A stretch of DNA of 41,711 bases. Source: an uncultured Bacteroidales bacterium (GTDB lineage Bacteria; Bacteroidota; Bacteroidia; Bacteroidales; Muribaculaceae). The notes beneath the pieces were generated by a model. It ran no database searches. It saw only the letters and a list, made by a program, of their open reading frames with translations, and was not told the DNA's origin. The stretch lies in contig CACYCT010000012.1 in NCBI GenBank assembly GCA_902772965.1, forward strand, positions 1 to 41,711, read 5' to 3'. Every line of letters starts with the position of its first letter. The first letter of the stretch is position 1. A program made the position numbers and the translations under genes. Shown piece by piece: positions 1 to 9,492 of the stretch.

Positions 1-16
1 AGGTGTTTAAAATTCT

Positions 17-46
17 TTGTTGGTTGTAAAAAAACAAGTAATTTTG
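17..46 (+). promoter_or_regulatory. Bacteroidetes-type promoter of the recJ-recQ transcript
   Basis: A TTTG at 16-19 (TTG 17-19) lies 19 nt upstream of TAATTTTG at 39-46, matching the Bacteroidetes -33/-7 pattern. Transcription would begin near 50-54, leaving a leader of about 245 nt before the recJ ATG at 298. The motif is seen directly; its use as a promoter is inferred. Confidence 0.65.
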
Positions 47-51
47 TAGAG

Positions 52-265
52 ATTAATGTCAGGCATTTGCGGATTCGAGTTCCGAGATGCCGATTGTCAA
101 CATATACCGGCGCGTGCCATTTGCGTGTGTGACACTGAGTTGCATCGCATGATAAGGCTGCTTGGGGTTCCAAGTCCGCGCTGCACGCACGCTTAGATGC
201 CGAGTGTGCGTATGATTTCATATAAAGGCGTCCCCATGAGCCGCCTGCAAGCGAGCAACAGGCTT
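52..265 (+). ncRNA. Structured RNA or long 5' leader upstream of recJ (unidentified)
   Basis: This gene-free stretch follows a good promoter and can form several hairpins: GGCAT 62-66 with ATGCC 87-91, continued by CGGA 70-73 with TCCG 81-84; a nine-pair helix of 123-131 with 184-192 (one G-U); CTTGG 161-165 with CCAAG 170-174; GATGCC 196-201 with GGCGTC 227-232; GCCTG 243-247 with CAGGC 259-263. A direct repeat, GATGCCGA(T/G)TGT, occurs at 86-97 and 196-207. No convincing ORF is present. It may be a free small RNA of about 200 nt (a 6S-type RNA is one possibility, but I could not draw the expected single rod with a central bubble) or a regulatory leader of recJ. Identity is unknown. Confidence 0.4.
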
Positions 266-297
266 CGGGTTACATAGCATAATAAAAAACGACATAA

Positions 298-2028
298 ATG
301 ATAAGTAAATGGAATTACTTACCACTTACACCCGAAGAACAACAAGTCGAGGCGCTTTTGGCCGACCGATTCGCCAAGTGCCCCGCCGTGGCTCGACTGC
401 TCGCACTGCGCGGCATCAAGAGCCACGACGAGGTGCGCGCGTTTTTCAGTCCCTCGCTAAGTCGGCTCCACGACCCATTCCTGATGCGCGACATGGACAA
501 GGCTGTCGACAGGTTGAACTCGGCGTTGGGTGGCAAGGAAAAAATCATGATTTACGGCGACTACGACGTTGACGGCACAACCGCCGTTGCGTTGGTCTAC
601 CGTTATTTGCGGAACTTCTACTCCAATCTGGTGTATTACATTCCCCTGCGTGATGACGAGGGTTATGGAATATCGTACCAGGGCATTGACTATGCCGCCG
701 AGATTGGAGTGAGCCTAATCATTGTACTCGATTGCGGAGTTAAGGCGATTGAGGAAATCAAGTATGCCAAAGAGCGCGGGATAGATTTCATCGTGTGCGA
801 CCATCATGTGCCTGACGACGAACTTCCCTCCGCCGCGGCGATTCTTAACCCCAAACGTGTCGACGACCCGTATCCGTTCAAAGGACTGTCGGGTTGCGGT
901 GTGGGATTCAAGTTCATGCAGGCCTTCGCCAAGAGCAACGGCATCGGAATGCATGACCTTGACTGTCTGCTCGACCTCGTGGCCGTGAGCATCGCCGCCG
1001 ACATTGTGCCTTTGGTGGATGAGAACCGCGTGATGGCGTTTTTCGGCTTGAAGCGGCTCAACAACAACCCGTGTGTGGGACTGCGGAGCATTATCCGGTT
1101 GTGCGGCCTGTCGAACAAAGACCTCACCATCAGCGACATCATCTTTAAAATCGGGCCGCGAATCAACGCCTCCGGGCGTATGGAGAGCGGTCAGGAATCG
1201 GTGGAACTGCTTGTGACCCAAGACGCACAGAAAGCCCGTGAACTCAGTCAGCGAATCGACCAGTACAACCAAGACCGTAAAGAACTTGACCGTCAGATTA
1301 CCGTTGAGGCCAACGAGATCATCGAGCGTCACAGACAGTCGCTCACAGGCCGGAGCCCGATTGTGATTTACGACGCTTCGTGGCACAAGGGCGTAATAGG
1401 TATTGTGGCCTCCCGGCTGGCCGAACTGTACTTCCGCCCGTCGGTGGTGTTGACACAGAGCAACGGTCTTGCGACGGGTTCGTCGCGTTCGGTGCGCGGT
1501 TTTGACGTGTATGCAGCCATCAAGTCGTGTCGCGACTTGTTGGAGAACTTCGGCGGGCACACCAATGCGGTTGGATTGTCGATGAAAGTGGAGAATATCG
1601 ACGAGTTCCGGCGGCGCCTGACGGAATATGTGGAAACTCACATCGCCGACGACCAGGTTACGCCCGCGTTGGATATCGACTGCGCGCTGACTTTCGCGGA
1701 GATCAACACCGACTTCCTGCGGCAGATGCGCTACTTCAGTCCTTTCGGTCCGGAGAACCATAAGCCGGTGTTCATCACCCGGAACGTGACCGATGCCGGA
1801 ACGAGCCGCATTGTCGGCCACGCGATGGAGCACATACGTCTTGAAATGACCGACCCCACTTCCGACCGTGTCTTTAGCGGAATCGCGTTCAATATGGCAG
1901 ACATGTTTGAACTTGTCGGCAGCGGTAAGCCTTTCGACATAGTCTACACGATAGAGGAGAACCGGCATCGCGGCGGAGTGGTGCAACTGTTTGTCAAGGC
2001 CATTCGGGCCCACGTGGATGACGCATAA
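298..2028 (+). CDS. recJ: Single-stranded-DNA-specific exonuclease RecJ
   Basis: RecJ degrades single-stranded DNA 5' to 3' in the cytoplasm during recombination and repair. The 576-residue protein has the full family layout: DHH domain with YGDYDVDG at 86-93 (Asp88, Asp90, Asp92), LDCG with Asp145, the signature DHH at 168-170 and SIAADIVPL with Asp235; then the DHHA1 domain with SSRS near 395-398 and GGHTNAVG at 419-426; then a C-terminal OB-like region. Length is normal for the family. The ATG at 298 gives the expected N-terminus. The gene overlaps recQ by 11 bp (2018-2028), so the two are probably translated from one mRNA, a sensible pairing because RecQ unwinding supplies RecJ substrate. 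The long structured leader upstream is unusual. Identification is secure. Confidence 0.97.
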   Translation: MISKWNYLPLTPEEQQVEALLADRFAKCPAVARLLALRGIKSHDEVRAFFSPSLSRLHDPFLMRDMDKAVDRLNSALGGKEKIMIYGDYDVDGTTAVALVYRYLRNFYSNLVYYIPLRDDEGYGISYQGIDYAAEIGVSLIIVLDCGVKAIEEIKYAKERGIDFIVCDHHVPDDELPSAAAILNPKRVDDPYPFKGLSGCGVGFKFMQAFAKSNGIGMHDLDCLLDLVAVSIAADIVPLVDENRVMAFFGLKRLNNNPCVGLRSIIRLCGLSNKDLTISDIIFKIGPRINASGRMESGQESVELLVTQDAQKARELSQRIDQYNQDRKELDRQITVEANEIIERHRQSLTGRSPIVIYDASWHKGVIGIVASRLAELYFRPSVVLTQSNGLATGSSRSVRGFDVYAAIKSCRDLLENFGGHTNAVGLSMKVENIDEFRRRLTEYVETHIADDQVTPALDIDCALTFAEINTDFLRQMRYFSPFGPENHKPVFITRNVTDAGTSRIVGHAMEHIRLEMTDPTSDRVFSGIAFNMADMFELVGSGKPFDIVYTIEENRHRGGVVQLFVKAIRAHVDDA

Positions 2029-3931
2029 GGATATTCATGAGGTCTTGCGCAAGCATTGGGGATACGACAGTTTCCGCCCCTTGCAGCAGGAAATCATAGA
2101 ATCGGTTCTTGACGGTCGCGACACGCTCGGGCTGATGCCCACCGGCGGAGGAAAGTCGCTTACCTTTCAAGTACCCACGATGGCCATCGACGGACTGGCA
2201 CTCGTTGTCACGCCCATCATCTCGCTGATGAAGGACCAGACCGACCAACTCGTTTCCCGTCACATCAAAGCCACCTACCTATACTCCGGCCTGACCGCCT
2301 CGGAGGTACGCCGGACTTACGAGAAATGCCAGTACGGCAACTACAAGTTCCTTTACGTCTCGCCCGAGCGTCTCGGTTCGCAGAGTTTCCTTGACCGCTT
2401 GCGCTACTTTCCCGTGAGCCTGATTGTTGTTGATGAAGCCCACTGCATTTCCCAGTGGGGCTATGACTTCCGGCCGTCGTTTCTGCAGATAGCCAATGTG
2501 CGCAAACTTTTCCCCGACGTGCCCGTGCTGGCGCTTACGGCCACGGCCACACCCGAGGTTGTGACCGACATCATGAACCGGTTGGCGTTTCGTCGGCCGA
2601 ATGTGTTCCGGAAAAGTTTCGCCCGCGAGAATCTGCGATACGTCGTGCGTCACACCCATGAGAAAGTGGCGGAATTGGTTCATATACTCAACAGCGTGTC
2701 CGGCTCGGCCATTGTTTACGTGCGAAGCAGGCGGCGCACAAAAGAAATAGCCAATGTGCTGCTGGCTAACGGGATAGATGCAGATTTCTACCATGCCGGC
2801 TTGCACAGTGAAGACAAAAACGAGAAGCAGAACAAGTGGAAGTCTGGCCTGTGTCGCGTGATGGTGGCCACCAACGCTTTCGGAATGGGTATCGACAAGC
2901 CCGACGTGCGTGTTGTGGTGCACATCGACATTCCCAACTCGATAGAGGAATACTATCAGGAGGCCGGTCGCGCAGGCCGTGACGGCCAACGCGCTTATGC
3001 GGTTCTGCTCGTCACCCCCGCCGATAAGGCAACCCTTCGCCGTCACATCACCAACGCCTTCCCCGACCGCGAGTTTATCCGCCACGTCTACGACCTCGTG
3101 GGCGCGTTCCTCAATGTGGCGCTCGGAGAGGGGTATCAGAAGATGTATGACTTCAACTTCAACCTGTTCTGCACCACCTACGGTTTGCCGGTCTTGGCCA
3201 CCCACAGCGCATTGCGGCTGCTCACGCAGGCTGAGCGGATTGAGTTTGTCGAGGAAGTGGACACCCAGGCGCGTGTGATGATTCTCGCCCGCAAAGACCA
3301 GTTATACAACTTGCAGACCACCACCGAGGGCGCCGACCGCGTGCTGCAAACCATTCTGCGGACGTATACCGGCCTGTTTGCCGACTATGTGTTTATCAAC
3401 GAGGCGGTTATCCGGCGCAACAGCGGTGTTGACGAAGAACACATCTACCAGTCGCTGCTCGAACTCACACGGATGCATATTCTGCACTACATTCCGCGCA
3501 AACGAACGCCCTACATCATCTATACCACCTCGCGCGAGCAGTCGAAATACGTGCTCATTCCCACCACAATTTATGAAGACCAGAAACAGCGGATGACACA
3601 GCGCATCGAGGCGATGCTCGATTACGCCTATTCCGAAACCGGCTGTCGGGAAAGCAAGATGCTCACCTACTTCGGCGAGCAAACCGACACATACTGCGGG
3701 CATTGCGACCTGTGTATCAGCCGGCGCCAACACGCTGTAATCACTCCCGAGGACGTTCAGCAGGGAATCCTCTATATGGCCGGCATCAAGCCGCGCACGA
3801 TAAACGAGTTCCTGACCACGCTGTCATTTCCGAAGGATATGATATTCAGTCAGATAAGTTTTCTTGTAGATGAGGGCTTCCTGCAACACCTGCCCGACGA
3901 CACCTACGTCAATCCCGCTCCACGTCGCTAA
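2018..3931 (+). CDS. recQ: ATP-dependent DNA helicase RecQ
   Basis: RecQ is a 3'-to-5' superfamily 2 helicase that acts in recombinational repair. From the ATG at 2018 it is 637 residues. Visible motifs: TGGGKS Walker A at 42-47, DEAH at 139-142 followed by CISQWG, the TATAT motif III and the AGRAGRDG motif VI. The RQC zinc site is complete (Cys543, Cys560, Cys563, Cys566), followed by a winged-helix region. I see no clear C-terminal HRDC domain, so this is the shorter form; the tail ends in a basic PAPRR. A TTG at 1991 would lengthen the protein by nine residues, but the ATG at 2018 places the conserved start of the family correctly and is preferred. It overlaps recJ by 11 bp, and its 3' end overlaps the convergent CYTH gene by 23 bp. 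Confidence 0.96.
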   Translation: MTHKDIHEVLRKHWGYDSFRPLQQEIIESVLDGRDTLGLMPTGGGKSLTFQVPTMAIDGLALVVTPIISLMKDQTDQLVSRHIKATYLYSGLTASEVRRTYEKCQYGNYKFLYVSPERLGSQSFLDRLRYFPVSLIVVDEAHCISQWGYDFRPSFLQIANVRKLFPDVPVLALTATATPEVVTDIMNRLAFRRPNVFRKSFARENLRYVVRHTHEKVAELVHILNSVSGSAIVYVRSRRRTKEIANVLLANGIDADFYHAGLHSEDKNEKQNKWKSGLCRVMVATNAFGMGIDKPDVRVVVHIDIPNSIEEYYQEAGRAGRDGQRAYAVLLVTPADKATLRRHITNAFPDREFIRHVYDLVGAFLNVALGEGYQKMYDFNFNLFCTTYGLPVLATHSALRLLTQAERIEFVEEVDTQARVMILARKDQLYNLQTTTEGADRVLQTILRTYTGLFADYVFINEAVIRRNSGVDEEHIYQSLLELTRMHILHYIPRKRTPYIIYTTSREQSKYVLIPTTIYEDQKQRMTQRIEAMLDYAYSETGCRESKMLTYFGEQTDTYCGHCDLCISRRQHAVITPEDVQQGILYMAGIKPRTINEFLTTLSFPKDMIFSQISFLVDEGFLQHLPDDTYVNPAPRR

Positions 3932-4370
3932 GGACGGAATTGTAATAGCGCCTGTCGCCGGTCACCTCGCGGCCTACCCACGTCGGCAGCCGGAACTCGT
4001 ATTCCTCACTCGGCAATTCCAGTTCCGCGATTACCAGCCCCTCATGCACCCCGTGGAACACGTCCACCTCCCAGCGGTTGCCGTCATCGGAAACGATGTA
4101 GCGGTGCTTGTCGATGACCACCCCCGTGCATAAGCGGCACATCTGCTCGGCATCGGTGACGGGAATGTCGTATTCAAACTCCGGCCGGGATAACCCTGAG
4201 GCGGGGCCTTTGATGGTGATAACCGCACGAGTGCCGTCGATGATTCGTACCCTGACCGTTCGGCCGCGTTCGGCGCAAAGATAACCCTGAATGATGTGGT
4301 GACATGCCGAGGCGAGCGACTTGAATGCCTCGCCCGACACCAGATATTTACGTTCGATTTCTACGCCCAT
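3909..4370 (-). CDS. CYTH-domain (triphosphate tunnel) protein
   Basis: This 153-residue protein begins with the CYTH signature EIERKYLV at residues 4-11. It then shows the alternating charged strands of a triphosphate-tunnel fold: RVR and TIKGP segments, an EFEYDIP strand, KHRY, WEVDVF and an AELELPSEE strand near the C-terminus, which supply the basic and acidic tunnel residues. Known members hydrolyse inorganic triphosphate or thiamine triphosphate, or act as class IV adenylate cyclases. Small bacterial single-domain forms like this are most often triphosphatases, so that is the likeliest activity, but the substrate cannot be told from sequence. It has its own promoter at 4397-4404 and converges on recQ, overlapping its last 23 bp; no terminator separates them. 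Confidence 0.88.
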   Translation of the reverse strand: MGVEIERKYLVSGEAFKSLASACHHIIQGYLCAERGRTVRVRIIDGTRAVITIKGPASGLSRPEFEYDIPVTDAEQMCRLCTGVVIDKHRYIVSDDGNRWEVDVFHGVHEGLVIAELELPSEEYEFRLPTWVGREVTGDRRYYNSVLSDVERD

Positions 4371-4396
4371 GATGTTTCAAAAGGATTAATTAGTTG

Positions 4397-4404
4397 CAAA
4401 ATTA
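4397..4404 (-). promoter_or_regulatory. -7 element for the CYTH gene
   Basis: On the minus strand this reads TAATTTTG, a perfect TAnnTTTG box 27 nt upstream of the CYTH start codon. No clear TTG is seen at the ideal -33 distance. It lies back to back with the CotH promoter at 4448-4455. Confidence 0.55.
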
Positions 4405-4447
4405 GGAAAAATAACCATAACCCTCACCCAATCTCAATGGAAAAAAG

Positions 4448-4455
4448 TAATTTTG
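4448..4455 (+). promoter_or_regulatory. -7 element for the CotH gene, nearly leaderless
   Basis: TAATTTTG matches the Bacteroidetes -7 box and ends only 7 nt before the ATG at 4463. A start site 4-7 nt downstream of the box would make the mRNA almost or completely leaderless. No good -33 TTG is visible upstream, so this is a partial match. Confidence 0.45.
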
Positions 4456-4462
4456 CGCCACG

Positions 4463-6055
4463 ATGAACAAGTTGCGCCACATGGTTTGCCTGATTGCCCT
4501 TGCCGGTTGTGTGATTGCGGTTTCGGCCATAAACTACCCGCCTGAGAACACGGCCGTCACGTTCTTGCGCACCAACCTGCCCATCGTGTTTATCAACACC
4601 GGCGCGACCGAAATCAGCCGGACCGAACGCATCACCGCAACCATGCTCATCATCAACAATCCCACCGGCTTGAATTATCCCGATACCATCGCTTACCCCA
4701 ACCAGCATGTCGATTACCGCGGATACATCGGTCTTCGCTACCGCGGCACGACATCGTTCGAAAATTCGCCCAAGAAACCTTATTCCATCCACACGCTTAC
4801 CGCGCCTTATGACCGCGGCGGAAAGAAGCGGAAGGCCTCCCTGCTCGGAATGCCGGCCGAAAACAAGTGGGCACTCCTTGCGGCTTATTCCGACAAGAGC
4901 CTGATGCGCGATATGCTCGCCTTTCAACTCGCCCGCAATTACTTGCCCTATGCGCCTGACGGACGCCATTGCGAACTCATCCTTGACGGCACTTACTACG
5001 GCGTGTATATCCTGAGTGAATTGAACACAAAAGGAGAATCACGGCTCGATCTGCCCGACCCGGGTGAGTCGGGTGACGCGCTCACCGGAGGTTACTATAT
5101 TGGAGTCGACCGCCAGTCAGACCCCCATTTCCGTTCCGCCTATCGGCCCCGTTACGCCGACGGAACCCCTTATGAGCGTCGGTCAATCTTCTTTGTCTAC
5201 AACTGGCCCGATTTCGAAGACCTCTCCACCGCACAGCAAACCTACATCCAGTCGGCCGTCAAGACTATGGAAGACGCCATCAACGCTCCCGACTTTGCCG
5301 ACCCCGATACCGGATATGCGCGGTATATCAACGTGAACTCGTTCGTTGATTATATGCTCTCGACCGAATTCAGCCACAACGTTGACGGATACCGGCTCAG
5401 CACCGGACTGTTCAAGCGGCGTGACAGTGATGACCCGCAGTTCCATGCTACCATTTGGGACCAGAACCTCGGTTTCGGGAACGCCAACTACTACGAAGGA
5501 TACCGGACCGACACCTGGATTTTCCGCAACAACGACCTTATGATTCCCAACGGCGAGATCTACCTGATTCCCTTCTGGTGGCAACGTCTGCTGCAAGACC
5601 CCGCTTTCGGACAACGCCTCCTTCAGCGATGGCGGCAATACCGGCGTGAAGCCTATCAGACCGGGCACATTATGGCTGTTGTCGACTCCATTGCCGGCGT
5701 GCTCACCGCCGACGGGGCGGTTCAGCGAAACTTTGACGCGTGGAAACTGTATAACCGCCACGCGTGGCCCAATCATTACGTCGCGCCCGACTTCCAAGCC
5801 GAAGTCACCTACCTGAAAAAGTGGATCACCGACCGCCTCGGGTTCATCGACAACCATTTGCCCGACCTGCTCCCCATGCCACACGGCGACTTGAACGGTG
5901 ACCACATAGTCGATATCGGCGACCTCAACAGTCTGATTAATATCCTATTGGCACGAGTCGCACCGACTTCGGTAAAAGGCAATCCCGACCTTGACCACGA
6001 CGGGAAAACCGACATCAACGACATCAACGTCTTGCTAAATCTGCTTCTTCAATGA
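4463..6055 (+). CDS. CotH-family secreted kinase-like protein with C-terminal dockerin
   Basis: CotH proteins are atypical protein kinases; Bacillus CotH phosphorylates spore-coat proteins. The 530-residue product starts with an export signal. LAGC at 13-16 could be a lipobox, although VSA at about 20-22 could equally be a signal-peptidase I site. The CotH domain spans about 35-455 and includes FRGTT-like and KKPYSI segments, an NKWALLA...RD block, LILDGTYYGVYIL, and WDQNLGFGNAN, which corresponds to the family's conserved WDxDxxFGN metal-binding motif. The last 55 residues form two dockerin-like calcium loops; the first has His instead of Gly (DLNGDHIVDIGD) and the second is canonical (DLDHDGKTDIND). 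The stop overlaps the next gene by four bases (ATGA), indicating translational coupling to a DUF5686 outer-membrane protein. Surface or periplasmic location is inferred. Confidence 0.88.
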   Translation: MNKLRHMVCLIALAGCVIAVSAINYPPENTAVTFLRTNLPIVFINTGATEISRTERITATMLIINNPTGLNYPDTIAYPNQHVDYRGYIGLRYRGTTSFENSPKKPYSIHTLTAPYDRGGKKRKASLLGMPAENKWALLAAYSDKSLMRDMLAFQLARNYLPYAPDGRHCELILDGTYYGVYILSELNTKGESRLDLPDPGESGDALTGGYYIGVDRQSDPHFRSAYRPRYADGTPYERRSIFFVYNWPDFEDLSTAQQTYIQSAVKTMEDAINAPDFADPDTGYARYINVNSFVDYMLSTEFSHNVDGYRLSTGLFKRRDSDDPQFHATIWDQNLGFGNANYYEGYRTDTWIFRNNDLMIPNGEIYLIPFWWQRLLQDPAFGQRLLQRWRQYRREAYQTGHIMAVVDSIAGVLTADGAVQRNFDAWKLYNRHAWPNHYVAPDFQAEVTYLKKWITDRLGFIDNHLPDLLPMPHGDLNGDHIVDIGDLNSLINILLARVAPTSVKGNPDLDHDGKTDINDINVLLNLLLQ

Positions 6056-8598
6056 CCCGAATACGTTTCACCCGCCTCGCGCTCTTGTCGCTGTTTCTGC
6101 TCACAACTGTGTTTGCCTTTGCACAAACACAAATCGCCGGCTATGTGCGCGATTCTGTTTCGCGTGAGCCGATTCCGTTCGCCTCCGTGAGTTTGCTTGA
6201 AACCGGCTACGGTACGCAATCGAACGACAAAGGCGGATTCGTTATCAGCACCTCCATCGGCGCGCCCATCGCGCGTGTGTCGGCCGTCGGATACAAAACC
6301 AAGGACATACCGCTTCGTATCGGTCAGGCCGTGCTCGTGGTCGACCTCGTGCCGACCAGTGTGGAACTCGGTGAGGTTGTCGTCAAGCGCACCAAGGAAA
6401 AATACTCCAAGAAGGACAATCCCGCCGTTGCCCTCGCCCGACGGCTGATAGACCAGCGTAGCCGATACAACCCCCTTGACAGTCAGCAATATCAGTACGA
6501 CAAATTCGAGCGGCTTCTGTACGGCTTTAATGACGTGGGTGAAAGCGCTAAACGAAAAAACACCATTGTGCGCAAACTTGTGGCCCTCGCCGAGTTCAGC
6601 GACACCTCGGCCATCAGCGGAAAGCAAATCCTGCCCATTTCCGTTGACGAGCGCTACTGCCGCGAGTACTACCGGCATTCTCCCAAAACCCATCGCGAAC
6701 ACGTGCTGGCTATCCAGAACGCCGGCCTTGACCAGTCGTTCGACGACCCGACGAGCATCCGCCGGTTTATGGACGACATGTTCCGCGAGGTGGACATATT
6801 CGGAAACGACATCACGCTGTTGGCCAACCGGTTTGTCAGCCCGCTGTCGCACATCGGAATCAGTTACTACAAGTACTACCTCACCGACACCGTAACCATT
6901 GACGACCGTCCCTACGTTGAACTCTCGTTCTCGCCCTTCACGCCCGAGTCGTTCGGTTTTATCGGTCGGATGTATGTTGCCACCGACAGCAGTCTGTTTA
7001 TCCGGCGAGTGACAATGAACGTGCCTCATAAAATCAATGTCAACTATGTTCAGCGCCTATACATCCGTCAGGATTTCATTCAAGCGCCCGACGGCACGCG
7101 CCTGAAGACGCGCGACGACATGGAGGCTGAACTGCAAATCGCGCCCCGGACACCCGAACTCTTCGCGCGGCGCGAGCGTTCCTACTCCAACCATCAGTTC
7201 CAATTCGACACTCAGGCTGAGCCGCTTTTCCGGCAACCGGCCGAGCAGGTGGTGGCCGATGAGGCGTCGCGGATGCCGCAACAGTTCTGGGACGACCACC
7301 GGCTTCCCACGTCACGCACCGACGCCTCGCAAGTGCGCTCCATGCTCCGCCGACTGCGGAAGAACAAGTTTTTCTACTGGACCGAGCAAGTGGTTGTGGC
7401 ACTTGTCAAAGGCTATGTGCCTACAAGTAAACCCAGCCGGTTTGACATCGGTCCGCTCAACACCATCATCAGCGGCAACTCGCTTGAAGGTGTGCGACTG
7501 CGCCTCGGCGGCATGTCCACCGTGAATCTCAGCCGCCACCTGTTCGCGCGAACATATGCCGCCTACGGAACCCGCGACAAGAAGTGGAAATATATGGCGC
7601 AACTTGAATATTCCTTCCGGCCAAAAAAGCACCTTGACCAGGAGTTTTCCATCCACAGTATCCGCCTGAAGCACCAATACGACATCGACAAACTCGGCCA
7701 GCACTACCTCTACACCAATCCAGATAACGTCTTTCTTATGCTAAAGCGGCAGAAAGACAATAAGTTGGCCTATCTTCGCACCACCGAACTCGAGTGGAAA
7801 CTCGAAACCGAGAGTCACTTCTCCATCTCGCTCAAAGCCGAGCATAACGTGCATGAGGCATCGCGGTTCATTCAGTTTATGACACCCGATTCCGTCAGCC
7901 GGCATTCTTATCAGCAAGCCGGATTCACCGCCACGCTGCGTTACGCGCCGGGCGAGAAGTTCTACCAGTCGCGCTCCTACCGCATTCCCATCAATATGGA
8001 CGCACCCATCGTCACCCTGAGCCACACCTATATGCCACGCGGATTCCTCGGCAGCCTGTACGAAGTGAACAAAACCGAAATCGGGCTGCAGAAACGCTTC
8101 TGGTTTTCCGCTTTCGGATATTTGGATGTGATTTTAAAAGGGGCAAAGATTTGGAGCAAGGTGGCGTACCCCGACTTGCTGCTTCCCAACGCCAACCTGT
8201 CGTACACCATTCAGCCGGAGAGTTACGCGCTGATGGACGCGATGGAGTTCGCCAACGACCAGTATCTTTCGTGGGACGTGACCTATTGGGCCAACGGCGC
8301 GTTGCTCAACCGGATTCCGTTGATCAAGTATTTGAAACTCCGCGAGGTGTTCTCTTTCCGCGGCTTGTGGGGAAGTCTGAGCGCCAAGAACGACCCGTCG
8401 AAAAGCAGTGACGTTTTCCTCTTCCCTGCCGAGACACGCTGCAAACCGATGGATAAGCAACCGTATATGGAAATCGGTGTAGGTCTTGACAATATTCTCA
8501 CCTTCCTGCGCGTCGACTACGTCTGGCGGCTCACATACAGAAACACACCGGGCATCGACCGTTCCGGTGTGAGAATCCAATTGCACTTCACGTTCTGA
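6052..8598 (+). CDS. DUF5686 outer-membrane protein with carboxypeptidase-regulatory-like domain
   Basis: The 848-residue protein has a signal peptide ending at about FAFAQ (residue 25), then a CarboxypepD_reg-like beta-sandwich at about 27-112, as in SusC-type receptors, and a long region matching the DUF5686 family of Bacteroidetes. The C-terminal half alternates short aromatic-rich strands and ends in a Phe-rich strand (LHFTF), as expected for an outer-membrane beta-barrel. There is no plug domain of a full TonB receptor. The function of DUF5686 is not established; export or cell-surface assembly roles are speculative. The start codon overlaps the CotH stop, so the pair is one operon. The stop codon directly abuts the stop of the convergent gene at 8599 with no spacer. 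Confidence 0.87.
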   Translation: MTRIRFTRLALLSLFLLTTVFAFAQTQIAGYVRDSVSREPIPFASVSLLETGYGTQSNDKGGFVISTSIGAPIARVSAVGYKTKDIPLRIGQAVLVVDLVPTSVELGEVVVKRTKEKYSKKDNPAVALARRLIDQRSRYNPLDSQQYQYDKFERLLYGFNDVGESAKRKNTIVRKLVALAEFSDTSAISGKQILPISVDERYCREYYRHSPKTHREHVLAIQNAGLDQSFDDPTSIRRFMDDMFREVDIFGNDITLLANRFVSPLSHIGISYYKYYLTDTVTIDDRPYVELSFSPFTPESFGFIGRMYVATDSSLFIRRVTMNVPHKINVNYVQRLYIRQDFIQAPDGTRLKTRDDMEAELQIAPRTPELFARRERSYSNHQFQFDTQAEPLFRQPAEQVVADEASRMPQQFWDDHRLPTSRTDASQVRSMLRRLRKNKFFYWTEQVVVALVKGYVPTSKPSRFDIGPLNTIISGNSLEGVRLRLGGMSTVNLSRHLFARTYAAYGTRDKKWKYMAQLEYSFRPKKHLDQEFSIHSIRLKHQYDIDKLGQHYLYTNPDNVFLMLKRQKDNKLAYLRTTELEWKLETESHFSISLKAEHNVHEASRFIQFMTPDSVSRHSYQQAGFTATLRYAPGEKFYQSRSYRIPINMDAPIVTLSHTYMPRGFLGSLYEVNKTEIGLQKRFWFSAFGYLDVILKGAKIWSKVAYPDLLLPNANLSYTIQPESYALMDAMEFANDQYLSWDVTYWANGALLNRIPLIKYLKLREVFSFRGLWGSLSAKNDPSKSSDVFLFPAETRCKPMDKQPYMEIGVGLDNILTFLRVDYVWRLTYRNTPGIDRSGVRIQLHFTF

Positions 8599-9492
8599 TT
8601 AACGTTTTTTGAACACGAGCCACGGGATTTGCGTGGAGGTGTTTTCCGTGGTGTCGGGCACGCCTATGTCGTGGCTGACACCGTCGGCGGTACGGTAGAA
8701 GGAATGTGCGTTTCCGCCGGTGATGTAGATCGCGTCAGTAAAGCCGTACTCGCGCAGGGCGTCGGCGAAGTCCCAGAGGGTTTCTTTGCCTGCCGTGGCG
8801 ATATAGTAGAGCGTATCGCCGATTCTGCCTATGCCCCGGCGTTCCACTTTGCCGTGGAGATAGAACCGGGAAGGAATCACACCATCGCTGACAAGGATAA
8901 ACTGCCGGAAGAAGGATCCGCCCCGCTCGAGTACGTAGTCTTTCACCTTGTCGCTTCGGGCGATACCTATCACCATCCGTCCGTCGGCCATGGCCATGTA
9001 GCCGAGGCGTGTGCGGTCGGATTGCAAGTCTTTTCCTTCTGCGACGAGCGAGCCGATGTATTTCCCCTCGGGTGTGTGGTCGGCACAGCGGGTGTATAGA
9101 TACACCGATGTGTCGTCGGCTTCGGGTCGGGTGAATTGGATTGAGGCTTTAAGTCCGTGAAGTTCGTAGAAGTTGATTGGCACGTCGAGCACGGTTACTG
9201 ACGTGAGTTTGACTTCGGGAGTCGCCGGGACGAGGGGTTGTTTCAGTTTGTCGATGTTCTCGGAAGGTGTTGTGGAGACGGGGATTCCGATGTGGTAGTA
9301 GTTATACAGTTTGTAGCCTGCGAACAGAGCCGCGAGCAAGGCTGCGACCAGCACGGCGATGCCCGCGACTTGAAGCCAAGACAGGCGTCGCTGTGGCTGT
9401 ACCGGCGGCGTGGTAACGGCGTTCATCGGCTCATCATCGCTCTCAATGATGATGACGGGTACTTCGGGTATTTGCCGGGGCTCGTTGTTCAT
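8599..9492 (-). CDS. Single-pass membrane protein with phosphodiester-glycosidase-like (NAGPA) domain
   Basis: The 297-residue protein has a cytoplasmic, Pro-rich N-terminus (about 38 residues), one strong transmembrane helix at about 40-63 and a periplasmic domain. The second half resembles the NAGPA/phosphodiester glycosidase fold: ILVSDGVIPS, then GRIGDTLYYIAT, a FADALREYGFTDAIYITGG segment equivalent to the family's A-x-L-x-x-x-G-x-x-x-A-x-x-L-D-GG block, and a terminal N-x-x-x-Q-I-P-W. The usual LDGG(G)S is TGGNAHS here, so the canonical Asp is missing and the match is remote; catalysis is doubtful. The gene overlaps the upstream LytTR gene by four bases (ATGA, 9489-9492), so the two products are probably made together and may interact. 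Function unproven. Confidence 0.7.
   Translation of the reverse strand: MNNEPRQIPEVPVIIIESDDEPMNAVTTPPVQPQRRLSWLQVAGIAVLVAALLAALFAGYKLYNYYHIGIPVSTTPSENIDKLKQPLVPATPEVKLTSVTVLDVPINFYELHGLKASIQFTRPEADDTSVYLYTRCADHTPEGKYIGSLVAEGKDLQSDRTRLGYMAMADGRMVIGIARSDKVKDYVLERGGSFFRQFILVSDGVIPSRFYLHGKVERRGIGRIGDTLYYIATAGKETLWDFADALREYGFTDAIYITGGNAHSFYRTADGVSHDIGVPDTTENTSTQIPWLVFKKR

Noticed and set aside
70..95. T-loop-like GGATTCGAGTTCC sequence suggesting a tRNA
   Set aside because: No acceptor, D or anticodon arm can be built around it; it is better explained as part of a local hairpin.
715..2013. 432-residue minus-strand ORF opposite recJ
   Set aside because: It is the antisense shadow of a clearly real gene in GC-rich sequence; composition is His/Val/Gly/Arg-rich with no motif, promoter or start signal.
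1991..2017. TTG start extending recQ by nine residues
   Set aside because: The ATG at 2018 gives the normal RecQ N-terminus and the expected short overlap with recJ.
2279..3205. 308-residue minus-strand ORF opposite recQ
   Set aside because: Antisense shadow of recQ with no recognisable domain.
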